Source: Ignavibacterium sp. (lineage in GTDB: Bacteria > Bacteroidota > Ignavibacteria > Ignavibacteriales > Ignavibacteriaceae). From it: 47,014 nt of DNA. A model generated the notes under the pieces. That model made no database searches, was not told the origin of the DNA, and saw only the letters and a program-made list of their open reading frames with translations. Of this stretch, positions 34,877 to 43,773 are shown piece after piece. Numbering within the stretch: the first letter of the stretch is position 1; each line of letters opens with the position of its first letter. The position numbers were made by a program, and so were the translations under genes. The stretch spans positions 1 through 47,014 of the forward strand of contig JAGXRK010000003.1 of NCBI GenBank assembly GCA_018335755.1, given 5' to 3'.

Positions 34877-35683
34877 ATGGCAAAAAAAGTTGTAAAGAAA
34901 ACAGCAGCTAAAAAAACTTCAAAAAAGAAAGCACCCAAAACAAAGGCTGCCAAAGTAACAAAAAAGACAAAAAAGAGAGCAACGGCTAAAACCAAACCGG
35001 TAAAGAAAACAGCTGCTAAAAAATCTACACAAAAAAAAGCTGCTCCTAAAAAACAGGTAAAAACAAAAGTTGCAACTAAAAAGAAAACAACAAATAAACC
35101 TGTTAGAAAGAAAAGTGCAGTAAAAGCAAAGAAAACCGCTGTTGCAAAAAAACCGGAATCAAAACAAAAAATTGTTAGAGAAGTTCCCCGTAAAGCTTTA
35201 AGAAAGAAAAAGAAAGTTGAGGAATCTCAATTTATCAGTACCGCAGAGTCAAGAGCTGAAGCTTTAAAGAAAATTAAGGGTTATGGAGAAAAAGATCTTG
35301 AACATTTCAGATCTATTATTCTTGAAAAAAGAGATGAAATTATTGAGCAGCTTCAGAACTTAAGAGACCAAATGTTAGATCCAACAACAGGTGAATATAT
35401 AAATGAAAATTCTCCTTATTCACTACATATGGCCGAGCAGGGAACTGATGCAATGGAAAGAGAAAAAACTTTTCTTTATGCTCAAAGAGAAAATAAATTT
35501 CTTGGATATCTTGAGGATGCTTTAAAGAGAATTGATAATGGTACATACGGAATTTGTGTTGAATGCATCGAAGAACCTCAGCACCTTTGTGACACTTGTC
35601 CATTGGTACCAAAAGCAAGGTTAGAAGCAGTGCCACACAGCCAATTGTGTTTACCAATGAAGCAGAAACAGGAAAAAAGATAA
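34877..35683 (+). CDS. TraR/DksA-family zinc-finger protein with histone H1-like N terminus
   Basis: Residues 1-115 are lysine/alanine/threonine-rich (many KKTAAKK, KKAAPKK units), like bacterial H1-type DNA-binding tails. Residues about 140-268 are a DksA/TraR coiled coil plus zinc finger: FRSIILEKRDEIIEQLQNL, SPYSLHMAEQGTDAMEREK, NGTYGICVEC, then RLEAVPHSQLC. The finger has CVEC and an extra CDTC, while the usual last Cys pair is reduced to CLPM. It likely binds RNA polymerase's secondary channel and nucleic acid. An exceptionally strong SD (AAGGAGG) precedes the ATG, suggesting high expression. Confidence 0.88.
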   Translation: MAKKVVKKTAAKKTSKKKAPKTKAAKVTKKTKKRATAKTKPVKKTAAKKSTQKKAAPKKQVKTKVATKKKTTNKPVRKKSAVKAKKTAVAKKPESKQKIVREVPRKALRKKKKVEESQFISTAESRAEALKKIKGYGEKDLEHFRSIILEKRDEIIEQLQNLRDQMLDPTTGEYINENSPYSLHMAEQGTDAMEREKTFLYAQRENKFLGYLEDALKRIDNGTYGICVECIEEPQHLCDTCPLVPKARLEAVPHSQLCLPMKQKQEKR

Positions 35684-35696
35684 TTAAAGGACTTAA

Positions 35697-36410
35697 TTGA
35701 AAGTATTATATCTCTCGTTCATCATTGTAATCTTTGATCAGGTTACAAAATTAATCGTTAAAGGTTTTTCAATTCCATTTCTAAATTTCAATTACGATGG
35801 TATGTACATCGGACAGACCATACCTGTTATTGGTGACTTTTTCAGGTTCACCTTCATTGAAAATCCAGGTATGGCATTTGGCTACGATCCGGGAAGTGCG
35901 TTCAAATTCTGGGTTACACTATTTTCACTTTTAGCCAGCATCGGCTTAATTATTTATATTTATATTATAAGAGATAAAAGTTTAAGTCTGAGAATAGCAA
36001 TTGCTCTCATTCTGGGAGGTGCAATAGGAAACCTTATAGACAGAATGTTTTACGGGGTTATTTTTGATTATGCACCTTTATTTTACGGCAGAGTGGTTGA
36101 TTTTCTTGACGTTGATTTTTTTGATTTCACTCTTTTTGGAAAGAGTTATAATCGATGGCCGATTTTTAATGTTGCAGATGCTGCGGTTACCTCAGGGGTT
36201 CTTATTTTAATTCTGTTCTATCGTAAACATCAGCGCGAAGAAGATGAATTATCTGCAGAATCCAAAGTTGTTCCCGAAAAGTTAACCGGTACTGATACAT
36301 CTGCCAATTCTGTAAACACAATTAACAATTTTACTGATGATTTAGCTGCGGATAGTCCAGATAGTTTACCTGATGGCAAAACTAATAACGGAAAAGAAAT
36401 ACAGGATTGA
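35697..36410 (+). CDS. lspA: Signal peptidase II (prolipoprotein peptidase)
   Basis: It removes signal peptides from lipoproteins after lipidation in the inner membrane. Family motifs: IFDQVTKLIVKG, FIENPGMAFGYDPG, LILGGAIGNLIDRMFYG (first catalytic Asp) and FNVADAAVTSGVL (second Asp). About four membrane helices span the first 175 residues. The start is TTG with AAAGGA upstream. The 237-residue length exceeds the usual roughly 160, owing to an internal stretch before VVDFL and a 55-residue acidic, Ser/Asp/Asn-rich C-terminal tail. The end overlaps rluD by 38 bases. Confidence 0.95.
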   Translation: MKVLYLSFIIVIFDQVTKLIVKGFSIPFLNFNYDGMYIGQTIPVIGDFFRFTFIENPGMAFGYDPGSAFKFWVTLFSLLASIGLIIYIYIIRDKSLSLRIAIALILGGAIGNLIDRMFYGVIFDYAPLFYGRVVDFLDVDFFDFTLFGKSYNRWPIFNVADAAVTSGVLILILFYRKHQREEDELSAESKVVPEKLTGTDTSANSVNTINNFTDDLAADSPDSLPDGKTNNGKEIQD

Positions 36411-37356
36411 AGTTCCTGAAGGCAAAACGAAGGAAAGAATAGATACATTTCTTACCAATCAAATTGAAAATGCCACACGATCTAAAGTTCAAAAACTAAT
36501 ATCAGATTGTATGGTATTTGTAAACGGGAAAAATGTAAAATCAAACTACCTTGTAAAACCATTCGATATCATTGAAGCCTCCCATCCTATTTTACCAAGA
36601 CCGGATGAAACTGAACCGGAAGAAATACCGCTTGATATTGTTTATGAAGATGATTACCTGATTATTGTAAATAAACCCGCAGGAATGGTTGCTCATCCTG
36701 CATATGCAAATTATACAGGCACACTTGTTAATGCACTGCTTCATCATACAAAAAAACTTTCAGCTTTAAATCAGCCCGGAAGACCGGGTATTGTGCACAG
36801 AATAGATAAAGATACAAGCGGACTTTTAGTGGTTGCAAAAGATGACTGGACACACTCAAGACTTGCTGCACAGTTTTCTAAGCACGCAATTGAAAGAGAG
36901 TATCATGCTGTATGCTGGGGAAAATTTGACTCACCAGAAGGCACTATTAATAAGAAAATTGCAAGGAGTAAATCTGACCGTAAAAAGTTTACTGTCAGTG
37001 AAAAAGAAGGTAAAGAGGCAATAACTTTATATAAAGTGTTAGAACAATTTGTGTTTACATCCTATATTAAACTTAATTTAAAAACCGGCAGAACACACCA
37101 GATAAGAGTTCATCTTGCTGGTTTAAATAAACCGATCTTTGGAGATAACACTTATGGGGGTAATAAAATACTTTTCGGAAGCGATCTTCCGGGAATGAAA
37201 AGCAGAGTTCAAAATCTTCTGGAAATAATGCCCCGCCAGGCGCTCCATGCAAAAACTATTGGTTTTATTCATCCGCATTCAAAAGAATTTGTCCGGTTTG
37301 ATTCCGAACTACCTTCAGATATGAAAGAACTTTTAAACAAACTGCGTAAATCATAA
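36373..37356 (+). CDS. 23S rRNA pseudouridine synthase, RluD family
   Basis: An N-terminal S4 RNA-binding domain (about 20-85, RIDTFLTNQ ... VFVNGKNVKSNY) precedes the catalytic domain with HRIDKDTSGLLVVAK, where the Asp is the catalytic residue. GRTHQIRVHLAGLNKPIFGD is the typical RluA/RluD second motif. At 327 residues it is full length. The ATG lies inside the last 38 bases of lspA in another frame; no later ATG would keep the S4 domain, so this start is favoured. Confidence 0.93.
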   Translation: MAKLITEKKYRIEVPEGKTKERIDTFLTNQIENATRSKVQKLISDCMVFVNGKNVKSNYLVKPFDIIEASHPILPRPDETEPEEIPLDIVYEDDYLIIVNKPAGMVAHPAYANYTGTLVNALLHHTKKLSALNQPGRPGIVHRIDKDTSGLLVVAKDDWTHSRLAAQFSKHAIEREYHAVCWGKFDSPEGTINKKIARSKSDRKKFTVSEKEGKEAITLYKVLEQFVFTSYIKLNLKTGRTHQIRVHLAGLNKPIFGDNTYGGNKILFGSDLPGMKSRVQNLLEIMPRQALHAKTIGFIHPHSKEFVRFDSELPSDMKELLNKLRKS

Positions 37357-37420
37357 TCAACAGTCTAATTATTTTTATATTTGTATATCAAAATGATTTA
37401 CCTGATTACCGGAGAACCTA

Positions 37421-38827
37421 ATGCTTCATATATATAATACGTTAACTAAGAAAAAGGAAGAATTTATTCCATTAGATCCGCCTAATGTAAAAATGTATAT
37501 GTGCGGTCCTACGGTTTATGACTACTTTCATATCGGAAATGCAAGATCCTTTATAATGGCAGATATTTTAAGAAGATATCTTATTTATAAAGGATTTAAG
37601 GTCACCTTTGCTATGAATCTTACCGATATAGATGATAAGATCATTAAAAAATCAATTGAAGAAAAAATTGATACAATTGCAGTAACTCAGAAGTACATTA
37701 ATGCATTCATGGAAGATGTTATAAAATTAAAAATCAAACGTGCAGATATTTATCCTAAAGCAACAGAGCACATTGAAGATATAATTAATATGATAAGAAC
37801 TCTTCAAAATAAGGGGTTAGCTTATAATAAAAATGGAAATGTTTTTTATAATGTCAGCAAGTATGAACAATACGGAAAGCTAAGTGGAAAAAACCTGGAT
37901 GAGCTTGAATCCGGTTCAAGAATTGAAGTAAATGAAGAAAAGGAAAATCCGCTTGATTTTGCATTATGGAAAAAGGCAAAAGAAGGCGAACCTTTCTGGG
38001 AAAGTCCCTGGGGTAAAGGTCGTCCCGGCTGGCATATAGAATGCTCAGCTATGAGTTGTAAACATTTTGGTGAAACTTTTGATATTCATGCTGGCGGTAA
38101 TGATCTTATCTTTCCACACCATGAAAACGAAATTGCCCAAAGTGAAGGAGCAAATTCAAAACCGTTTGTTAAGTACTGGGTTCACTTCGGATTTTTAAAT
38201 ATTAATGATGAAAAGATGTCGAAGTCCCTTGGTAATTTCTTTACAGCAAGGGAAGTTTTAAACAGATATTCAGCGGAAGTTATCAGAATGTTTTTTGCTC
38301 AGGCATACTATCGCGGCCCATTAAATTTTAGCGATGATCTTCTTTCCTCTGCAGAAAAAGGCTTGGAGAAGATTAATAATCTGGTGTTCAGAATTAATAA
38401 TGAGCTTGTAAACCCCAAACAAGGAACAAATCCGGATTTTAATATTGAATACTACCGCCAAAGCTTTGAGAAAGCCATGGATGAAGATTTGAATACATCC
38501 CAGGCAGTTGCAGTTATTTTTGATTTTGTCAGAGATGTTAACCGTATTATTGCTGAGAATAAGGCATTAGATAATTCTTTTTTCTTGTTTATTAAAGAGT
38601 TTTTAACTGCTACAGCAGAAGAAGTATTGGGTATTCTTTCGTTCGACACTGATCAAATATCTTCTTCAATTGAGAAGGAACTTATTGATCTTATAATTAC
38701 GATCCGGATAGATGCCAAAAAACAGAAAAACTTTTCGTTGGCTGATAAAATAAGAGATGACTTGAAAACCCTTGGAATTATTCTGGAAGACTCCCCAAAC
38801 GGAACAACTTTCAAAAAAGTTACTTAG
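37421..38827 (+). CDS. cysS: Cysteine-tRNA ligase
   Basis: A class I synthetase of 468 residues. MCGPTVYDYFHIGNARSF contains the first zinc Cys and the HIGH-equivalent HIGN. WHIECSAMSCKHFGETFDIHAGGNDLIFPHHENE supplies the other zinc ligands, and KMSKSLGNF the second signature. The C-terminal anticodon domain is present. GGAG eight bases before the ATG is the SD. A TATATTTG at 37376-37383 matches the Bacteroidota -7 element but has no TTTG partner. Confidence 0.97.
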   Translation: MLHIYNTLTKKKEEFIPLDPPNVKMYMCGPTVYDYFHIGNARSFIMADILRRYLIYKGFKVTFAMNLTDIDDKIIKKSIEEKIDTIAVTQKYINAFMEDVIKLKIKRADIYPKATEHIEDIINMIRTLQNKGLAYNKNGNVFYNVSKYEQYGKLSGKNLDELESGSRIEVNEEKENPLDFALWKKAKEGEPFWESPWGKGRPGWHIECSAMSCKHFGETFDIHAGGNDLIFPHHENEIAQSEGANSKPFVKYWVHFGFLNINDEKMSKSLGNFFTAREVLNRYSAEVIRMFFAQAYYRGPLNFSDDLLSSAEKGLEKINNLVFRINNELVNPKQGTNPDFNIEYYRQSFEKAMDEDLNTSQAVAVIFDFVRDVNRIIAENKALDNSFFLFIKEFLTATAEEVLGILSFDTDQISSSIEKELIDLIITIRIDAKKQKNFSLADKIRDDLKTLGIILEDSPNGTTFKKVT

Positions 38828-38830
38828 AAT

Positions 38831-39517
38831 TTGAAAAATTACTATTCTATATCTGAACATGTTTTTACCGGTGGAAGAGAAGAGTTTGCCTACAAACTTA
38901 GAATTAGCAAACGTGCAAAAAATGTTCAGCTCCAGGTTACTCAACAGGGAGAAGTGCAGTTGGTTTTACCTCATAGTTTAAGGACTTTTAACCACTCTTC
39001 CTTCATTCATTCAAAATATGATTGGATTCTAAAGCATACCAGACTAAAGCAAAACAATAAGTTTTTATATCTGGGTCAACCAATAGCAGTTGAATCAAAT
39101 TATGATTTATTTGCAAAAAAGATCAGCTATAATTTTGATAGCCCTGTTCTTTGTATAAATATTCCTTCAACTCTTAATCATTCATTAATTCATCTTTTTA
39201 ATAATTGGCTGCACATAAGAGCTTTGGATTATATTACCCGGCGATGCATTGAACTATCACAAAGACATTTCTTAATTCCTGAAAAAATTGTTATCCGCAG
39301 ACAAAAAACAAGATGGGGAAGCTGTTCCGGTAACAGGGCCTTGAGTTTTAATTTCAAGTTAATGATGCTTAGAATAGATATAATTGATTATGTTATAGTT
39401 CACGAACTCTGTCATTTAAAAGAGTTAAACCATTCAAGTAATTTTTGGCATCTGGTTGAGGAAATTCTGCCCGATTATAAACAATTGAGAAAAGAATTGA
39501 AGCAATCTGCTATCTAA
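38831..39517 (+). CDS. YgjP/DUF45 family zinc metallopeptidase
   Basis: A 228-residue protein with TTG start, 3 bases after the cysS stop. HELCH (H191, E192, H195) followed by NHSSNFWHLVEEILPDYKQ forms the zinc-peptidase signature of the YgjP-like (M48-related) family. The N-terminal half has the typical RISKRAKNVQLQVTQQGEV and VIRRQKTRWGSCS patterns. No signal peptide, so cytoplasmic. Substrate unknown. Confidence 0.9.
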   Translation: MKNYYSISEHVFTGGREEFAYKLRISKRAKNVQLQVTQQGEVQLVLPHSLRTFNHSSFIHSKYDWILKHTRLKQNNKFLYLGQPIAVESNYDLFAKKISYNFDSPVLCINIPSTLNHSLIHLFNNWLHIRALDYITRRCIELSQRHFLIPEKIVIRRQKTRWGSCSGNRALSFNFKLMMLRIDIIDYVIVHELCHLKELNHSSNFWHLVEEILPDYKQLRKELKQSAI

Positions 39518-39597
39518 AATTGAAAAAACAAATACTAAAGGTTAAATTGTCAGTAATAATTTTCTGATATTAGTTAAAACTAAAATATATCTAATAA

Positions 39598-41190
39598 ATG
39601 AATTACGTAACCGTAATATCAGATTTAAATATTCTTAATAATATCCTCCCGTTGAATACTTTTCTGTTTATTGATGCAAGTAATCAAGGTTTAATAATAG
39701 CCATCCTTTTTACTGCGCTGGTAATTTTACTATTTATGCTTTACAGATTGTTAAGTGAAAGAAGATCGGCCCAAAAACTTAAAGAGGAAGTAGACGCATC
39801 AAAACTTGAAATTGTAGAAAAATCTGAAATTAAAAAAGCATTATTTCAGGGTAGTATAGAACCTATAATAATCTTTAATACAAAGAATCTTATTGTTGAT
39901 TATAATAAATCTGCCGAAGATTTTTTTGGTTATAATTTCTTTAAGCTGATAGGGAAAGATTTTTTGGCTAATAAATCCTTTAATCATAAATTTCCTGAGT
40001 GGCTGAAATCATTTAAAAAGGGTGAAGGCATTTCAGGCTTTAATACTTTGGTATATCTGAACTCCGGTAAAACTGTTCCTGTCAGCATATCAATCTCACC
40101 TATTTTTGATATTAACAAAGAACTTACCAATTTGTTTTTCTGGTATAGAGATGTAAGTAAAGACTACGAATTTCAAAGAGCATTGCAGCAATCTGAGGAA
40201 AGTTACAGAAAACTTTTTGAAAACGTTAATGATGCAATATTGGTTTTAAGAAAGAGCGACAGGCGAATTATTGATGCCAACAACCTTGCTTTTGAACTCT
40301 ACGGTTACAAATACCTTGAACTTATAAATTCAACCTTAGCAATTTTATCTGTCTCCGTTTTCGATGAATATAAGCTACTTGATGAAATTGTTGGCGGGCA
40401 GAAAAAAACCATTGAGTCAATTCATAAGAAAAAAGACGGAAAACAAATTCACATTGAATTGAATGCTTCAGTGCTCAACTATAAAGGTGAAGATGTTATT
40501 ATTCTTGTGACTAGGGATATTACTGACAGGAAAAACTTTGAAGCAAAACTTCAAAAAAATATCAAAGAAAAAGAAATACTGCTTAGAGAAGTTCACCACA
40601 GAGTTAAAAATAACATGCAGCTTATAACCAGTTTGCTTGATCTTCAGATCAGTAATACAAATGAAGAAGAAACAAAAAAGAATATTCTTGAAAGCCAAAA
40701 CCGCATAAGAGTGATGTCTATTGTTTATGAAAGATTGTATGAATCTATTGATCTGCATACAATTAATACACAACAGTTTGTCCAGAACATCACCAACTAT
40801 CTTTACCAGGTTTATAACGGAGCAAAAAAAAATATTCGAATAAATTATTCTATAGACGATTTTGAAATTGATATTGAAACTGCTGTACCAGTTTCACTAA
40901 TAATTTGTGAACTCGTAACCAATTCTTTGAAATATGCCTTTCCGGAAAGTTCTTTCTCAAACACAATAGAAATTGAATATAAACAAACGACCTCAGTCCA
41001 CAATTTAAAATATCCTTATTCTATTATAGTTAGAGATAACGGGGGCATCTTTCCTGTTGATTTAAATCCTGATTCCTCAAATTCACTTGGGCTGCAGTTG
41101 GTTTACATACTTGCCAGACAAATAAAAGGAGTAGTTGATTACAACTTCAAAAACGGTACAGAATTCAAAATTGAGTTTAAAGGAGCCTAA
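39598..41190 (+). CDS. PAS-domain sensor histidine kinase, HisKA_2 type
   Basis: One membrane helix near the N terminus (about 29-46, IIAILFTALVILLFMLYRLL) is followed by two PAS domains (about 78-190 and 200-315). The HisKA_2 phosphoacceptor region LLREVHHRVKNNMQLITSLLDL includes H333/H334. The HATPase_c domain ends at the C terminus: ICELVTNSLKYAFPE as N box, VRDNGGIFP as G1, SLGLQLVYILARQ as G2. Membrane-anchored and facing the cytoplasm. It is the first gene of a three-gene signalling cluster. The upstream 80 bases show no clear promoter. Confidence 0.9.
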   Translation: MNYVTVISDLNILNNILPLNTFLFIDASNQGLIIAILFTALVILLFMLYRLLSERRSAQKLKEEVDASKLEIVEKSEIKKALFQGSIEPIIIFNTKNLIVDYNKSAEDFFGYNFFKLIGKDFLANKSFNHKFPEWLKSFKKGEGISGFNTLVYLNSGKTVPVSISISPIFDINKELTNLFFWYRDVSKDYEFQRALQQSEESYRKLFENVNDAILVLRKSDRRIIDANNLAFELYGYKYLELINSTLAILSVSVFDEYKLLDEIVGGQKKTIESIHKKKDGKQIHIELNASVLNYKGEDVIILVTRDITDRKNFEAKLQKNIKEKEILLREVHHRVKNNMQLITSLLDLQISNTNEEETKKNILESQNRIRVMSIVYERLYESIDLHTINTQQFVQNITNYLYQVYNGAKKNIRINYSIDDFEIDIETAVPVSLIICELVTNSLKYAFPESSFSNTIEIEYKQTTSVHNLKYPYSIIVRDNGGIFPVDLNPDSSNSLGLQLVYILARQIKGVVDYNFKNGTEFKIEFKGA

Positions 41191-41192
41191 TC

Positions 41193-42968
41193 CTGTTAAG
41201 CATTAAAAATATATTGATTGTTGAGGACGAGATGATTGTCTCAAAAAGTCTTGAAATGCGTCTGAATAATGCTGGTTTCAAGGTTATAGCAGCAGTGAAT
41301 ACAGGTGAGGAAGCAATTCAAATATGTCAATCATATACACCGGATTGCATACTTATGGATATTAAGCTTTCTGGTGAACTTGATGGCGTTCAGACAGCGG
41401 CAATCATTAAAAGCAAGAAAAATATTCCTGTTATATATCTAACAGCATTTGCAGATGATGAAATACTTGAAAAAGCTAAATTTACCGACCCCTTTGGCTA
41501 TCTATTAAAACCTTTTGATATCCGTGATCTTAAAAAAACTATTGAAATTGCCCTTTATAAACATAACCTTGAAATAAAGTTACGACAAAGTGAAGAAAAA
41601 TTTAGAATTCTGTTTAATCATTCGCCACTTGGAAATGTTCTCTTTGATCAGCAAGGAAAAATTGCCGATGTAAATCCTGCTTTTGTTAAAATGATTGGTT
41701 GTTCAAAGGAACAGTTGATCGATAAAAGTCTTTGGAAGATATTATATGGTAAGGAAAAAGTATTTAATAGAGATAGCCTAATAAATACTCGTAGTATTGA
41801 AACTCATATAAATAGTCTGGACGGACAAAAGAACTGGCTGAAGATTTCCTTTTCTTCAATCGATTTGCCACAGGCTGCAATTAATTATTTTCTCGGTGTT
41901 GCGGAAGACGTAACTGTACAAAAGTTGAGTGAAGAAATTCTTAAAGAAAGTGAAGTTAAACTAAGAAGAATGGTTGAAAATTTACCAGCAGGGGCTGTTT
42001 ATCTGGATGATAAATCATTTTATTTTAATACAGAAGTAGAGAATATAACGGGATATAAAGCAAATGAAATAAGTGATCTGAATCAGTGGTTTGAAAAACT
42101 TTTTCCCGGACAAACAGATCAGGCCTTAAATTATTATAATAATGATAAACTGGATAAATTTAATTTAACACGTATTATTGAGATAACCAGAAAGGATAGT
42201 GAAAAAAGAAAATTAGAGTTTGTTGCTCATCTTTTTTCATCCGGTGAAGTATGGATATTAAATGATATCACACAAAAAGTAAAAGCTGAAGAAAAGCTTA
42301 TTAAATCACGAGATCAGCTTAAGAAGCTATCAGAACATTTACAGGCGGCAAGAGAAGAAGAAAGGGCAAATATAGCCAGAGAAGTACACGATGATCTTGG
42401 GCAATCTCTGACGGCATTAAAAATGGACCTTGTCTGGCTTAAAAAAAACAGGCTGATAGGAGAGGAGCTTTTATCAGAAAAACTTGACTGTATGATTGAT
42501 GTAATAAACCAGACTATTAAAACAATTCAAAGAATCGCTACGGAATTAAGACCAAAACTAATAGACGATCTTGGTTTAGTATCGGCAATTGAATGGCAAA
42601 CCCGCGAATTTCAAAATAAGTCCGGAATAAAATGCAAAATTAGTCTTATCGATGATTCTATTAATCTGAATAATAAAGCAAGTTTGACCGTGTTTAGAAT
42701 TTTTCAAGAAGCTTTAACAAATATTGTAAGGCACTCTAATGCCGATTCAGTGGAAATCAAAATAACATCTAATAATAAAAATTTTTATCTATCTATTCAT
42801 GACAATGGGGGAGGAATACCAAAGAATAAACTGGATGCCAGTACATCTATAGGCATTATCGGTATGAACGAGAGGGCAGATATTGTTGGAGGACACCTTA
42901 TAATTAACACCGATTCAAAAAAAGGAACCGAAATCATAGTGATCATTCCAGTTAAGGAGAATACATGA
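41193..42968 (+). CDS. Receiver-PAS-PAS-HisKA_3 hybrid histidine kinase
   Basis: Starting at CTG 41193 gives LLSIKNILIVEDEMIV, restoring the first receiver strand; AGGAG (41181-41185) lies seven bases before. The alternative TTG at 41214 has no SD and cuts that strand. Domains: REC about 1-120 with acceptor D56 (LMDIKLSG), PAS about 130-245, PAS about 255-360, HisKA_3 with H399 (REVHDDLGQSLTALKMDLVWL), HATPase at the end (ALTNIVRHSN, IHDNGGGIP, GIIGMNERA). HisKA_3 kinases usually pair with NarL/LuxR regulators, as here. Its stop overlaps the next ATG. Confidence 0.9.
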   Translation: MLSIKNILIVEDEMIVSKSLEMRLNNAGFKVIAAVNTGEEAIQICQSYTPDCILMDIKLSGELDGVQTAAIIKSKKNIPVIYLTAFADDEILEKAKFTDPFGYLLKPFDIRDLKKTIEIALYKHNLEIKLRQSEEKFRILFNHSPLGNVLFDQQGKIADVNPAFVKMIGCSKEQLIDKSLWKILYGKEKVFNRDSLINTRSIETHINSLDGQKNWLKISFSSIDLPQAAINYFLGVAEDVTVQKLSEEILKESEVKLRRMVENLPAGAVYLDDKSFYFNTEVENITGYKANEISDLNQWFEKLFPGQTDQALNYYNNDKLDKFNLTRIIEITRKDSEKRKLEFVAHLFSSGEVWILNDITQKVKAEEKLIKSRDQLKKLSEHLQAAREEERANIAREVHDDLGQSLTALKMDLVWLKKNRLIGEELLSEKLDCMIDVINQTIKTIQRIATELRPKLIDDLGLVSAIEWQTREFQNKSGIKCKISLIDDSINLNNKASLTVFRIFQEALTNIVRHSNADSVEIKITSNNKNFYLSIHDNGGGIPKNKLDASTSIGIIGMNERADIVGGHLIINTDSKKGTEIIVIIPVKENT

Positions 42969-43597
42969 AAATAATTATTGCTGATGATCATGCATTAATC
43001 CGAAAAGGATTGAAGGAAATTCTTCAACAAGTTGAAGGTCTTGTGTTATTGGATGAAGCTCAAAATGGTCCTGAGCTTTTATTAAAAATAGAAGAAAATG
43101 ATTATGATATAATTGTACTCGATATTTCGATGCCTGGAAAGAGTGGACTGGATGTGTTAAAAGATTTACGTAATATTAAACCGGAAATACCGGTATTGAT
43201 TTTAAGTGTATATCCTGAGGAACAATATGCTATACGGGTCTTGAAAGCCGGCGCTTCAGGATATCTTACCAAAGACAGCGCACCTGATGAGCTTGTATCT
43301 GCTATAAAAAAAATTGTAAATGGTGGTAAATATATTTCAGGTTCCCTTGCAGAAATGCTTGCATCCGAAGTTAAAGGCGGGGGAGTGATTAAACAACTCC
43401 ACGAGAACCTTTCTGATAGAGAATTCCAGGTGATGAAAATGTTAGCTGTTGGAAAAACCATTAAGGAGATTTCAGAAGAACTGTTTCTTAGCCCCAAAAC
43501 CGTTAGCACTTACCGAACCAGGATTTATGATAAGATGAAATTTGCATCAAAAGCTGAACTTACCGGCTATGCAATGAAAAACGGCTTAATTGATTAA
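42965..43597 (+). CDS. NarL/LuxR-family response regulator
   Basis: A receiver domain (1-125) with the acidic pocket in IIADDHALIRKGL, acceptor D53 in VLDISMPGKSG, and K in YLTKDSAPDEL. The C-terminal LuxR-type HTH (about 145-210) reads LSDREFQVMKMLAVGKTIKEIS, then SPKTVSTYRTRIYDKM. It is coupled to the HisKA_3 kinase by an ATGA overlap and is the likely output of the cluster. A perfect palindrome lies 34 bases after its stop and could be a target site. Confidence 0.95.
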   Translation: MKIIIADDHALIRKGLKEILQQVEGLVLLDEAQNGPELLLKIEENDYDIIVLDISMPGKSGLDVLKDLRNIKPEIPVLILSVYPEEQYAIRVLKAGASGYLTKDSAPDELVSAIKKIVNGGKYISGSLAEMLASEVKGGGVIKQLHENLSDREFQVMKMLAVGKTIKEISEELFLSPKTVSTYRTRIYDKMKFASKAELTGYAMKNGLID

Positions 43598-43630
43598 TTT
43601 CTTCGTTTTTCGTTGTTTTTGAGCATATTA

Positions 43631-43651
43631 TTGTAGGTAAAATACCTACAA
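43631..43651. promoter_or_regulatory. Perfect palindrome TTGTAGGTA / TACCTACAA
   Basis: Nine-base arms around AAA. It lies 34 bases after the regulator gene and about 120 before the candidate RNA, in a 327-base gene-free stretch (43598-43924). The absence of a T run argues against a terminator. A regulator-binding site is more likely; whether the adjacent NarL-type regulator binds is untested. Confidence 0.55.
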
Positions 43652-43773
43652 ACGAATCATCAATATTACTATTCGATTGAGTTTTATCAATAATTAAGTT
43701 TGCTACGCAAAAGGAAAGTATTTAAAACCTTCGTTTTGAATTATGTCTCCCTTTTGTGGTTGATGATTAGTGG

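Noticed and set aside
34877..35220. Separate histone H1-like gene
   Set aside because: The lysine-rich region continues in frame into the DksA-type domain with no stop or internal SD, so it is one fused protein.
39598..43597. Chemotaxis or phage-related signalling island
   Set aside because: No CheA/CheW/MCP or phage genes are present; the three genes form an ordinary two-component cluster.
43631..43651. Canonical NarL 7-2-7 site
   Set aside because: The TAC triplets point inward rather than outward and the spacer is three bases, so it does not match the known NarL arrangement; kept only as a generic palindrome.
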